Part shown: piece by piece, positions 28,301 to 36,711 of the stretch
How the letters are laid out: each line of letters begins with the position of its first letter
Numbering within the stretch: position 1 is the first letter of the stretch
NCBI GenBank assembly: GCA_027858795.1
Contig: JAQICF010000058.1
Span: forward strand, 1-53,747
Direction: 5' to 3'
DNA from: Candidatus Delongbacteria bacterium
GTDB taxonomy: Bacteria > Delongbacteria > UBA4055
DNA: 53,747 bases
The notes under the pieces: generated by a model
What the model was told of the DNA's origin: nothing
Database searches by the model: none
The model's input: only the letters and a program-made list of their open reading frames with translations
Translations under genes and position numbers: made by a program

Positions 28301-28606
28301 GGATGGGAAAATATTGGTGGTGAAGAGGATGAATGGCAAGAGCAAGACAGGAAGATAGTTTTTATGAATATACCATTAAGATCTGTAATCAGAGTTTATA
28401 CTCTAGCAGGTGATCTTGTAAAGACTATTGCTCATAATGGCAACGCAAGAGTTGATGTAAGGTATCAGTATGGAGAATATGGAGCAGCCTGGGATCTGAT
28501 AAACGAAAATGATCAGGCTGTTGTTTCAGGTATATATTTATTTAGTGTACAGGATGCTGATGACGATAGTTATGAGCAGATCGGTAAATTTGTAATTATT
28601 AAATAA
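25313..28606 (+). CDS. Large exported protein, operon paralog of the 13823 gene
   Basis: Second gene of the operon, 1097 residues, function unknown. It has a signal peptide (about 1-23, MKIYKQMTILLVLIVMMSAF), the N-terminal family block VHRAGLLWLNVTNMG (about 48-62), a globular region aligned throughout with the 13823 product, a PPPPPSPK linker near residue 755 and FN3-like domains. The C-terminus (VVPNPYRGDVDYFDLGWEN, RVYTLAGDLVKTIAHNG, GIYLFSVQD, IGKFVIIK) looks like a FlgD-Ig/T9SS-like sorting tail. Two acidic stretches (DYNQDNLTND, DSNKDGNVDSLD) are calcium-loop-like. The start follows AGGAG. It lies 46 bases after the barrel gene and 11 before the lipoprotein gene, so it belongs to the same transcript. 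A surface role dependent on that barrel and the PorV-like protein is an inference. Confidence 0.72.
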   Translation: MKIYKQMTILLVLIVMMSAFTKSAPSVDNETGDLGITKASKPDVLNRVHRAGLLWLNVTNMGHYGNPKNFRDPCTRRTAVSGELPGGSDTDFLFAGALLFGGYKNLDAINGAIPFEGPYVTTAYAGWDGNPIMPNECWPTLFDADGGGSGDMKEMSNVEGKISCLFEEVYDPAANAEEQFNTMYTDKYVNSSYTGEDVFDLRDHIPLGIEVRQKSYAWSYEYAQKFIIIDYTLYNMSDEKQNLYDFFMGVYLDCDIGMPGDGTGFHADDLGGFIQKWEDPIPDPATGERKIHNLNLAWGADNDGRNYNGTDTSPSEPGAGAPLDGATGIVTVRVLRNPNPNLRYAFNMYVADSRSESIDWGPRWKPGLHGPDDAPIDGEIPLPWDYDLTAAQLGYDDYNQDNLTNDGGQELFGGRVEGRPAGDKGKYMVMSNDEFDYNQYDLIDVDRGNFDDPDYLDENNPADVQFMQANKWQPWITPDEVDAENPVTDGSIRDRNDLANGRDTKYILSFGPLGTEKTISFAYDSNKDGNVDSLDTPMDKTIWEFGYRDSLKLTLAFIVNDNFHTSLDQDPNYDDIDLEDTAGGIDKSLYEKGWYDALYNVVWAEKVYDIPMHDTSVKTLEYPEGAGDGWYGEDVGSDGIFATGVDVTECWWNDPVETYLAPDADKSEGNEELDDFITPFTDTYGNLATSEDDLLPKGREIAEEGVGTTAGGYGYMVKYIGPNAAYNDQWVRYGFGNNNIDIGDGVPDFTGPPPPPSPKIEVSYDGNDVIVKWASKEFSVNESGFETYSGPEEFKDPFTRIKDFEGYQVRLSPDLQQQNYVEIFSVDKKNYVYENLGETGDYLDRPFSIEERDSLHANGLDIISAEGTMYQIIPFGDNRPIANDTTSVSHFEQGVYEYSSTATTKDIIMESFAGTDSIATVDYFQYEFKLLDKLYARESYIAVTSTDFGDPATGTPALKSNPTVNGSSVIPTKLSNTEDVVVVPNPYRGDVDYFDLGWENIGGEEDEWQEQDRKIVFMNIPLRSVIRVYTLAGDLVKTIAHNGNARVDVRYQYGEYGAAWDLINENDQAVVSGIYLFSVQDADDDSYEQIGKFVIIK

Positions 28607-28617
28607 CGGAGTAGGAA

Positions 28618-30702
28618 ATGAAAAAAATAATATTAGTATTTATCGTACTGCTCATATCGATGCTCTTTTATTCCTGTGAAACAGAGTACAAGGGTTCAGT
28701 ACCGACTAATACAGAGCCAAAACTGATAATCTATGACACGTCAGATATAATCAGTAGTAAACTAACTAAAATACAATGGTATGGAAACGATTCAGATGGT
28801 ACAAAAATGACATACTATTATTGTGTTACAACAGATACCACACTAACAGTAGATAATGCATCATCTGCTTTAGCAGGTAAATGGAAACAAACATCTAATT
28901 CTTATGTGGATATTTCAATGCCTTTTGCAAAATATAACGCAGATACGATGTTTGTCGATAGTTCTATTTATACCGATCCATTAGAAGGTATTGAAGTAAA
29001 AAGATATATTGTTCATTCCGAATTCTTTTTGTATGGTGTTGATGAGGATGGCGGAATGACAGAAACAGTATCAAAGAAATTTGGAAGAACGAACAGAATA
29101 CCAAAGCATCCAATGGTAAACTCAAAAAAACTGGATGTTTTTGGATATGACCAGTATTGGTTCACTATTGGACCGGATTCTGCGGTAATGGTGCTTAGTA
29201 AGGAAACATCGTTTTGGAAACCAATTGATTTCAAATGGATGGGTTCAGATCCTGATGGTCCGGATGTTGATCTTGAATTCAAATGGGAATTAGTGGCATT
29301 AGACGATTCAGGTGATTCAATTGAAGTTATTGATCATTCAAATGACTGGTCTATAAGTTATTTGTCTGTTGAGTTTTCTGATATAATATTCAACTATAAT
29401 AATGAAGGTAAATATTCATTTAGAGTATATGTTAGAGATGATGCATTGGAACAATCAGAAAATCATGCAACAGTTAACTTTGAAGTATATGCACCTCAAT
29501 TAGACAGAGGAATTCTTCTCATTGATGATACTGACCCAACTCTATATCCTCAGCAATTTACATCTAAGCTGTATATGGGGAATCCAAATGCAGATAGCAC
29601 AACTGTGTTCTATGAATCATTATTAAAGTATGCTGGTTTTGAACCTGAAGGTGCAAGTTTCGCTCCGGATGATTCTTTAAATCTTTATAGAATAAAGAGA
29701 TTCTCAAAAAAAATTGTAACTGTAGGATGGGATTACATTTGGGATGATCACGACCTTGATCCTTCTACCCCAATTCAAATAGTAGATTCTGTTGAAATAG
29801 AACGAGGATTTTACTCACCGGATATAAGAGAGTTAAGTAGATATAACCTTGTTATTATTACTTCAGATGATCGAGGTAATTCAAACGGTGTTGATTTTAA
29901 AGGGCAGGAACCTTATACGGGATATGGAGAGTATTTATCAAGTTATCTTGATATAGGTGGAAATGTAATGGTACTAGGTAATTCTGTATTAATGGGTGCA
30001 TTATATTCATCACCGGATCAATTACCTATAAATGCCTATAAAGCCCCTTATAGACAGGTGTTTGATCCTGGCGCAGTTGCAACATCAACATTAAGTGATA
30101 ATACATTAGAATTCTTCAGAGATTATTTTGGTATTTATTCAATGACATTTCCGGAACAGAAGTCATACTTTATGGAAAATTCTACTAGGCAAACATGTAA
30201 AGATGATCATCAGCTAGCGGATAATTATGATTTTATAGGTATTACTCCTTATGAACATATTGATGATATAAATATAAAAGAAATGAGAATTGATAGTGCA
30301 CGAGTAAATGATGCATGGTGGGATAAAGATGAATCGGGTACTATTAGAAAATTATCTTTAAAAGATAATGGTACTGTATTTTCAGGAGTTCCAACAATAC
30401 AAGCTTTTAAGGGAGAGGCTGTTTACAAGTATAAATCTGTTTATTCTCTTGATAGAGATCCATCTAATGATTCTTTAGTAGTTGATGGTGATCTTACACA
30501 CTCTCTTTTTTGGACTAATAGATTAACCGGAGAGAAAGGTCCTATCTTGGAAAAATCCGGAACGATAGCTACTCGATATATTGCTGATGGAGATATATTC
30601 AGAACTGCATTCTTTGGAATGCCAACGTATTTCTTGGATAATTCAGATAATCAAGTAAGTGAAATGTTTAAAGCAATGGTAGACTGGTTCGAAATTAAAT
30701 AA
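28618..30702 (+). CDS. Large lipoprotein of the surface operon
   Basis: This 694-residue protein has a lipoprotein signal (MKKIILVFIVLLISMLFYSC, lipobox Cys20), so it is probably anchored in the outer or inner membrane. Two Ig/FN3-like segments carry a (G)xDxDG motif: KIQWYGNDSDGTKMTYYYC (about 45-65) and FKWMGSDPDGPDVDLEFKW (about 204-222). A region at about 295-480 (GILLIDDTD, NLVIITSDDRGN, YLSSYLDIGGNVMVLGNS) resembles class I glutamine-amidotransferase or ThuA-like folds, without a recognisable catalytic Cys. It starts 11 bases after the preceding gene behind GGAG and 16 bases ahead of the PorV-like gene. Its exact role is unknown; position suggests a partner of the two barrels and the big exported protein. 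Confidence 0.65.
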   Translation: MKKIILVFIVLLISMLFYSCETEYKGSVPTNTEPKLIIYDTSDIISSKLTKIQWYGNDSDGTKMTYYYCVTTDTTLTVDNASSALAGKWKQTSNSYVDISMPFAKYNADTMFVDSSIYTDPLEGIEVKRYIVHSEFFLYGVDEDGGMTETVSKKFGRTNRIPKHPMVNSKKLDVFGYDQYWFTIGPDSAVMVLSKETSFWKPIDFKWMGSDPDGPDVDLEFKWELVALDDSGDSIEVIDHSNDWSISYLSVEFSDIIFNYNNEGKYSFRVYVRDDALEQSENHATVNFEVYAPQLDRGILLIDDTDPTLYPQQFTSKLYMGNPNADSTTVFYESLLKYAGFEPEGASFAPDDSLNLYRIKRFSKKIVTVGWDYIWDDHDLDPSTPIQIVDSVEIERGFYSPDIRELSRYNLVIITSDDRGNSNGVDFKGQEPYTGYGEYLSSYLDIGGNVMVLGNSVLMGALYSSPDQLPINAYKAPYRQVFDPGAVATSTLSDNTLEFFRDYFGIYSMTFPEQKSYFMENSTRQTCKDDHQLADNYDFIGITPYEHIDDINIKEMRIDSARVNDAWWDKDESGTIRKLSLKDNGTVFSGVPTIQAFKGEAVYKYKSVYSLDRDPSNDSLVVDGDLTHSLFWTNRLTGEKGPILEKSGTIATRYIADGDIFRTAFFGMPTYFLDNSDNQVSEMFKAMVDWFEIK

Positions 30703-30718
30703 AGTTAAGGGGAATAAA

Positions 30719-31735
30719 ATGAATAAAGTACTGCTAATATTTATGATGCTTATCATAGTCTTTGTACCTTCTTCTTTGGCACAGGATAAAGCGGGAACAG
30801 CCGGTATGCCATTTTTGAAGATAGATGTAACTGCAAGAGCCTTTTCAATGGGAGGAGCTTTTATTGGTTTATCGAATGACGCATCTACTTTGTACTATAA
30901 TCCGGCAGGATTAATAAATCTGAAACATATGGAATTTGTAACAACACACAATATGTATCTTGCTGATATAAGTTACAATTATTTGGGTGCTACTTATCCA
31001 TTGCCACAATTAAATGCGGGAATGGGATTACAGGTTGCTTATCTTTCAACAGGTGATATAGATGAGACTACAATTAAATTTCCGAATGGAACAGGAAGAA
31101 CATTCAGTGCTTATGACTTTATGGTAGGTGCTTCTTATGCACAGATGCTAACACCAAAGTTTTTTGTTGGTGGAACATTAAAGTTCTTAAGCGAAGGCCT
31201 TGCGGATGAAAAAGTATATACTGCTGCAGGTGATGTAGGTACATACTATAATACAGGATGGCAATCACTGATCTTTGGAATGTCGATTAGAAATTTCGGA
31301 GGAAATTATTCGTACATTAGTGAAGACACACCGTTACCAATGTTATTTATATTCGGTTTGAGGTATGCACCTATTGATGATAAGGTGAATAGACTGGATG
31401 TACTATTGGAAGCAGCACATCCATCTGATAATAGTGAGTATATGGTGTTAGGATTGGAGTATTCATATGAGAATATGTTCTTTCTTCGATTCGGTAGAAA
31501 ATTTGATAATGATGAATATTGGATCACAAAAGGTGATGATATAGAAGTTGCATCCGACGAAGAATCTCCAGATTCTGAGCTGTATTACGAAGAAAGTGGT
31601 ATTAACTGGATGGGTACAAGCTTAGGACTTGGATTTAATATGGAATCAATGGGATTGAAAATTGATTATGGTTGGAAGCATATGGGGTATTTGGGAATGA
31701 CCCACATGATCACACTTGGTTACACGTTGAAATAA
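30719..31735 (+). CDS. PorV/PorQ-family outer-membrane barrel
   Basis: This 338-residue FadL-like outer-membrane barrel has a signal peptide (about 1-21, ending SSLAQ). The family signature is clear: AGTAGMPFLKIDVTARAFSM, then GGAFIGLSNDASTLYYNPAGL (about 44-64). In Bacteroidota PorV shuttles T9SS cargo from the translocon to the attachment complex; members in other FCB phyla are usually linked to T9SS cargo by context. Here it stands directly before a gene with a YPNPFNP sorting tail and after a large exported protein and a lipoprotein. It ends in IDYGWKHMGYLGMTHMITLGYTLK, typical final strands. The start follows AGGGG. Whether it is a true PorV or a paralogous operon-specific shuttle cannot be decided here. 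Confidence 0.82.
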   Translation: MNKVLLIFMMLIIVFVPSSLAQDKAGTAGMPFLKIDVTARAFSMGGAFIGLSNDASTLYYNPAGLINLKHMEFVTTHNMYLADISYNYLGATYPLPQLNAGMGLQVAYLSTGDIDETTIKFPNGTGRTFSAYDFMVGASYAQMLTPKFFVGGTLKFLSEGLADEKVYTAAGDVGTYYNTGWQSLIFGMSIRNFGGNYSYISEDTPLPMLFIFGLRYAPIDDKVNRLDVLLEAAHPSDNSEYMVLGLEYSYENMFFLRFGRKFDNDEYWITKGDDIEVASDEESPDSELYYEESGINWMGTSLGLGFNMESMGLKIDYGWKHMGYLGMTHMITLGYTLK

Positions 31736-31774
31736 GTTAGAATTAAAGAATAATAAAATAAGGAGGAGTCGAAA

Positions 31775-33967
31775 ATGTTTAAGAAAATCACGGTAGTTTC
31801 TCTAGTGCTCATTTTTTCATTGTCTATGGCATTGGATAATGTGGATAAGCTAAAAACAAGAAAAATGGTAAAATGGAATAAAGTAAATGACACTAAGAGT
31901 AGTGCAAGTTCAAGTTCAAAACTACCATATGTAGCAGAATTTGGTACAACTTTTGATCAAGGATTCAATGGATATGGTTGGGGAAATAGAACTGGAAGAA
32001 GGATAGAGACAAACATGGATCCAGCAACAGGTTTAATGATTGGAACCCATTTTAGAAATAATGATTTGTCAGCCTCAGCAGCAGGTGGGGCTATTGGTGG
32101 AATGATAGGTGTTTGGGATACAGCTTTTTTAGGAAATTCTTCAACGATTTATGGAGAATCTATTTATCAGGACGGAGCTGTAGGTGAACCAGGTGGTAGA
32201 TATGTTGCTTCTTGTGCGTTTATTAACGGATTTTACTTCGGTGTTTTCAATGATTACGATCTAGTTGGTCCTGGAACACCACCTTATGGAGAAACATCAC
32301 AGCCAATGTTCACTGTATGTGATGCAACATGGGGTTATGATGATTTATTATGGACAACAGACAGAGTTGAAGCTACAGAGGGTGGAGCAGTAGTTCCGGA
32401 TGCTTGGACAGGTTCCGGTGATGTTGTTTATGAACAAGCTACTGGTTTATATCATTGGTCTCAAGTATGGAATTCAGGTCTAGCAAATGGAGCTGAATCT
32501 GTATGGTCTGTAGTAAATGGACAATCTTTAACTCCGGACGTTCCTGAAAGTTGGATATGGACAGATTATCAGGATTTAGGTTTTAATTGTACTGATTCAT
32601 TAACTGGTGAATTTGAAATGGGTGATCTATATCCGGCTTTCTGTAAGGATATATATGGAAATGGTACAGGATATGGCATTATGATTGGAAATGCAGTTCA
32701 AGTAGATGATTCTGTTATGAATTCTTTAGGTCAGACAGTAGCTCCAAACGCAAAAATATCATATATGTACACAACAAACTGGGGTGCAGAAGATGATGGT
32801 GGTGGTTATTCTCCTAATTGGATATCAGATGGTGGACAATTATTCCAAATAGAAAGTAAAGATCTTTTTGATTGGTTTGGTGAGGAGATAATAACTAGAG
32901 ATTCTATTGGATGGGATGATATACTCGAAGAAACGATTTGGGATACAACAGAAGTTATACCTATGGATGATCCATCAATACAACATAATGTATCGGTTAT
33001 AGCAACTGAATACAATGCAGTTCATTTACTTATTAGAGTATGGGCAGGTTCTTTAAACTCTCCAGGTTCTTATTACCCATTGGGAGGTAATGATTTTAGG
33101 GGTGGTTATTACCATGTTAGAGGTCAGATATCTGATACTGGAGTAACTTGGAGTAAAGCTACGATGATAGCAGGAAATATAGATAATTATATTGATGCTG
33201 ACGCAGATGGAGATTATGACTTTGAGTATAAATATTACAATAGTAATAGTCTGAGTATTGGTTATGCTGGATTCGGTCAAGTTTATGCTTCATGGATGGA
33301 TAAACCAACAAGTAGAGCCGTTGCAAACCCTTTTGCAGATCTTCAAGATGCATGTCTTTATAAAGATGATGCTTATTTTTCTATTTCTGGAGATGATGGA
33401 GATACTTGGCAAGTAGATTACCTTGATTCTGTATTGTGGGATACTGGTGAAATTTGGGTTATGCCGGTAGGTTATAACTTAACAAATACAGGTAAAGTAC
33501 ACGAAGCTGCATGGGCAGTAGCTAAAAACGGAACTCAAGAAACTGGTGAGTTGACTTTATACGGAGTATCACAGAGTTATGATCCTAATGCTTTGACTAA
33601 TCCTGATAATGACAGTATGATGTGTTATGAGCAATTTTATAATATTTGGAAGATAACAGGTACCATGACTAATGGTATTGAGGCGGAAGAAGTTTCAATG
33701 GTAAATGACTTTGAATTAATGCAGAACTATCCAAACCCATTTAACCCTAGTACTAAGATCAGTTTTAAGATCCAAAATGAAGCTAAGGTTAAACTTACTG
33801 TATTTAACTCAAATGGTGAGACAGTAGCATCATTAGTTAATGGTAAAATGGCAAAAGGACTTCACAAAGTTAATTTCGATGCTTCAAAATTAAACTCTGG
33901 AGTTTACTTCTATCAGTTAGACGTAAGCGGAATGAAGACAACTAAGAAAATGGTATTAGCTAAATAA
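31775..33967 (+). CDS. T9SS-secreted protein with Asp-box (BNR-like) repeat
   Basis: Last gene of the operon; 730 residues with a signal peptide (about 1-19) and a type A T9SS sorting domain at about 645-730 (MQNYPNPFNPSTKI, SGVYFYQL, KKMVLAK). The body contains an Asp-box, SGDDGDTW (from about residue 538), and a degenerate one, SDTGVTW (about 452), as in sialidase-like beta-propellers. GQVYASWMD between them fits a propeller blade. Catalytic residues of sialidases are not recognised, so enzymatic activity is not claimed. A very strong AAGGAGG ribosome site precedes the ATG. It is probably the exported end product of the operon, delivered by the T9SS with the PorV-like protein. The core T9SS genes are not in this window. 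Confidence 0.75.
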   Translation: MFKKITVVSLVLIFSLSMALDNVDKLKTRKMVKWNKVNDTKSSASSSSKLPYVAEFGTTFDQGFNGYGWGNRTGRRIETNMDPATGLMIGTHFRNNDLSASAAGGAIGGMIGVWDTAFLGNSSTIYGESIYQDGAVGEPGGRYVASCAFINGFYFGVFNDYDLVGPGTPPYGETSQPMFTVCDATWGYDDLLWTTDRVEATEGGAVVPDAWTGSGDVVYEQATGLYHWSQVWNSGLANGAESVWSVVNGQSLTPDVPESWIWTDYQDLGFNCTDSLTGEFEMGDLYPAFCKDIYGNGTGYGIMIGNAVQVDDSVMNSLGQTVAPNAKISYMYTTNWGAEDDGGGYSPNWISDGGQLFQIESKDLFDWFGEEIITRDSIGWDDILEETIWDTTEVIPMDDPSIQHNVSVIATEYNAVHLLIRVWAGSLNSPGSYYPLGGNDFRGGYYHVRGQISDTGVTWSKATMIAGNIDNYIDADADGDYDFEYKYYNSNSLSIGYAGFGQVYASWMDKPTSRAVANPFADLQDACLYKDDAYFSISGDDGDTWQVDYLDSVLWDTGEIWVMPVGYNLTNTGKVHEAAWAVAKNGTQETGELTLYGVSQSYDPNALTNPDNDSMMCYEQFYNIWKITGTMTNGIEAEEVSMVNDFELMQNYPNPFNPSTKISFKIQNEAKVKLTVFNSNGETVASLVNGKMAKGLHKVNFDASKLNSGVYFYQLDVSGMKTTKKMVLAK

Positions 33968-33977
33968 TATCATTAAG

Positions 33978-34005
33978 GATCTCCGTGTCAAGCACGAAGA
34001 TGACA
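33978..34005 (+). repeat. GTCATC...CACGG palindromic repeat after the surface operon
   Basis: ATCTCCGTG (33980-33988) and CACGAAGAT (33994-34002) pair with one mismatch around TCAAG. The reverse strand reads GTCATCTTCGTGCTTGACAC, similar to the GTCATTCCCGTGCTTGAC-type intergenic repeat I recall from several bacterial phyla. It begins about ten bases after the stop codon. Confidence 0.5.
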
Positions 34006-34010
34006 ACTTA

Positions 34011-34037
34011 AAAAGGGAGTTTTTACTCCCTTTTTTT
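34011..34037 (+). terminator. Strong intrinsic terminator of the surface operon
   Basis: AAAAGGGAGT (34011-34020) and ACTCCCTTTT (34025-34034) form a perfect 10-bp stem with a TTTT loop, followed by a run of T. It marks the end of the five-gene operon. Confidence 0.9.
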
Positions 34038-34038
34038 A

Positions 34039-34067
34039 TTGCTAAAATTAATTAAAATGAATAGTAT
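34039..34067 (+). promoter_or_regulatory. Promoter candidate for the transglutaminase-like gene
   Basis: TTGCTA (34039-34044) and TAGTAT (34062-34067) are 17 bases apart, immediately after the terminator and about 40 bases before the start codon. Confidence 0.4.
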
Positions 34068-34107
34068 TCTGATTGAAGAAAAAGACTAAAGAGTGGTAGA
34101 AAATAAT

Positions 34108-36711
34108 ATGAAAAATATAATAATAATTTTACTTGTTTTATTATTTGGCAAAGCTTTTTCGATTGAAAAAGAAACAGTAAAAATGATAAATAAATATTCA
34201 GGCAAAAATAAAAAAGCATTACTAGAGATGGTAGATTCTAAAAAAGGTAAAACCCTAGAATATATCAATTTTATATTAGATAATTCATCAGCGAATGATC
34301 TTGCCGTGCTTACTCCTGAGTATATACTTGAAAGTGTTGAGTATGCAATTAAATCAAAAGAATTCTTATATTCAAAGCAATATGATGATAATATATTCAA
34401 ACATTTTGTGTTGCCATTAAGAATGTCTCAAGAACCATTTGAAGAATGGAGAAAAGAATTCTATACAGAACTCAAACCGATTGTAGAAAAGATAGAAGAT
34501 ATTGAAGAGGCTGCAATAGCTATAAATTTCTGGGCATATGAACAAATGACTTACAAATCAACTCACGGTAGGGATCAAGGCCCGATCACGACAATGAAAA
34601 GAGGCTGGGGACGATGCGAAGAAATGATGATAATTTATATGGCTGCTGCAAGAAGTGTCGGAATACCAGTCAGATCCGCAGGAGCACCATTCTGGAATTT
34701 TACAGATAATAATCATGCGTGGGTTGAAGTATGGACACCTAAAGGATGGAAATATCTTGGCGAACCGGCAAATAGGTTAAATAAAACCTGGTTTTCTCAT
34801 ACGACTTTAAGGGCATCTTTAATTACTTCAAGAGCTTTTGGAAATTATGAAAGTAAAAATGTGATCAAAACTGAGAACAAGTCAACATTGCTAAGCTCGA
34901 TAGAATATTATACGGATAAATATGATGTAAGTAAGATCATGGTTGATGATGAGGATGGCCAACCAATTGAAGGAGCTTTAGTAACGCTTTATGCAGTGAC
35001 TTATGGTGGAATTATGCCATTGATAGATGCAAAAACTGACCAATTCGGTCAAGTATCAATACCAATCGGTAAAGGATCTGTTTTTGTTACAGCTTATGAT
35101 AATAAATCGAAGTTCGGTTATGGACTTTTCAACAGCCTTGAAAATGGACCTGAATTCAGACTCATTCTGAAAGAAGATAATGAGAAGATCGACATTAGTG
35201 TAAACTACAAATTTCAAATTTATCAAAGTGAATTCAAGCACGATAGTTTACAGAAAGAATATTTCAATGGTACATTCGACATAAAGAATCAGCTGGCAAA
35301 CGAAAAAAGAAAAAATAAATTTAAAAACTATGAGAGAACTTCAGAATTTGTAGAATATTTTCAACGAAGTTTAAATAAGAATATAGATACTGGTTATTTC
35401 AAGAGACAAAAAAAATATTTGGATAAATGTAATTCATTAGGAGAAAATACTTCTGAATTTTTGAAGGTATATGAGAGTATTAAGGTCAACAAGAGTAAAA
35501 ATTATATTTTAACAACCATGATAGAAAAATGGAATGAAAAAGAACTTAATGAAATTCCTGATAGTCTAACAATTCATGATCTGGTTGATATTTATTATGA
35601 AGGTAGAAATAAATATATAAAAGTAGTCCCTGATACTATGTTTACAAATAATGTGATCGGTTCTACATGGAAATCTGCCACACCACCTCAAAATGGTTGG
35701 CAAAAAGAACTTTACAGTAAAATTAAAGACTTAAGATCTTACAATATGAATACCACTGTAAAAGATATTCTTTCATGGGTTGATTCACAAGTCGAGGTAG
35801 ACAGTAATTTTACCTACAGTTATTATGCGGGATCATTAAATCCGGTACAAATATTGAATATGAAATCAATTCCTCCATTCTACAGAACTAAGATAATTAA
35901 TTCATCATTGAAATTATTAGGGATCCCTGTACAGTGGAAAGGAAGATTAGAGTACTATAACGGAAAAAAATATGTAAGTGTTGAAAGTAAAACAACTGGC
36001 AAAAAAGATTCTCAGGAAAGAGAAATTCGATTGTCACTGTTTGTTGATGACGAACAAGTAAAAGCTGATCCATGGAGCAACTTCTTACTTGGAGAATATA
36101 ATAAGGGTGTTATCGAATCTTCATATTTTGATGGTAAGAATGATTCTTTGGATTACATATTAACACTTCCACAACAGGATGAAAAGTTCTTGTATGTTGA
36201 ATCTGCAATAAGAAACTCTAATGGTGATGCCAATGTTGTAATAAAAAGCATCAATAACGATGATAATGAACTTACAATAAAGTTAAATACTCCAAAAGAA
36301 TATTTAGATACTTCATCTGAGCTATCAGAAAAAGCGATATTAAGTATTATTGAGCTCACATCAACTATTCCTGATGAAAAGACCAAGATAATTCTTATCA
36401 GGGGAGTTATACCTAATGAACCCACAAAAAGAATGCTTAACCTATTGACTGAAAAATCTGCAAAATTCAATGAACTTGATGCTTCTATTGTTATATACAC
36501 AGAATTGAGAGATAATAATGATATTAAAAATATATCAGCAGAAAATATTATTAAAAAACAAGGTGAGATACTCATTCCGGAAACTTCGGATGAATCGTAT
36601 CCAATAATCTTATTAGTAGATAAAGACAACAAGATATTATTTGCTTCAAAAGGGTATAATATGAGTATAGCAGATCTACTTTTAAAGAAGTTAAAGAATC
36701 TAAAAAAATAG
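34108..36711 (+). CDS. Exported multidomain transglutaminase-like protein
   Basis: This 867-residue exported protein starts at ATG 34108, which begins the signal peptide (MKNIIIILLVLLFGKAFS); an in-frame GTG at 34093 would add five residues. A transglutaminase-core domain spans about 110-250, with Cys170 in GWGRCEEMM and His near 203 in NNHAWVEVW. The third position reads GEPANRLNKTWF, the variant ending seen in many bacterial members, in place of a clear Asp. About 280-350 is a carboxypeptidase-regulatory/Ig-like domain (DDEDGQPIEGALVTLY). A second, degenerate transglutaminase-like stretch lies at about 545-650 (IPPFYRTKIINSSLKLLGIPVQWKG), without the Cys. The C-terminus (IILLVDKDNKILFASKGYN) looks thioredoxin-like without a CxxC. 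The ribosome site is weak. Possibly a surface protease or cross-linking enzyme; substrate unknown. Confidence 0.75.
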   Translation: MKNIIIILLVLLFGKAFSIEKETVKMINKYSGKNKKALLEMVDSKKGKTLEYINFILDNSSANDLAVLTPEYILESVEYAIKSKEFLYSKQYDDNIFKHFVLPLRMSQEPFEEWRKEFYTELKPIVEKIEDIEEAAIAINFWAYEQMTYKSTHGRDQGPITTMKRGWGRCEEMMIIYMAAARSVGIPVRSAGAPFWNFTDNNHAWVEVWTPKGWKYLGEPANRLNKTWFSHTTLRASLITSRAFGNYESKNVIKTENKSTLLSSIEYYTDKYDVSKIMVDDEDGQPIEGALVTLYAVTYGGIMPLIDAKTDQFGQVSIPIGKGSVFVTAYDNKSKFGYGLFNSLENGPEFRLILKEDNEKIDISVNYKFQIYQSEFKHDSLQKEYFNGTFDIKNQLANEKRKNKFKNYERTSEFVEYFQRSLNKNIDTGYFKRQKKYLDKCNSLGENTSEFLKVYESIKVNKSKNYILTTMIEKWNEKELNEIPDSLTIHDLVDIYYEGRNKYIKVVPDTMFTNNVIGSTWKSATPPQNGWQKELYSKIKDLRSYNMNTTVKDILSWVDSQVEVDSNFTYSYYAGSLNPVQILNMKSIPPFYRTKIINSSLKLLGIPVQWKGRLEYYNGKKYVSVESKTTGKKDSQEREIRLSLFVDDEQVKADPWSNFLLGEYNKGVIESSYFDGKNDSLDYILTLPQQDEKFLYVESAIRNSNGDANVVIKSINNDDNELTIKLNTPKEYLDTSSELSEKAILSIIELTSTIPDEKTKIILIRGVIPNEPTKRMLNLLTEKSAKFNELDASIVIYTELRDNNDIKNISAENIIKKQGEILIPETSDESYPIILLVDKDNKILFASKGYNMSIADLLLKKLKNLKK

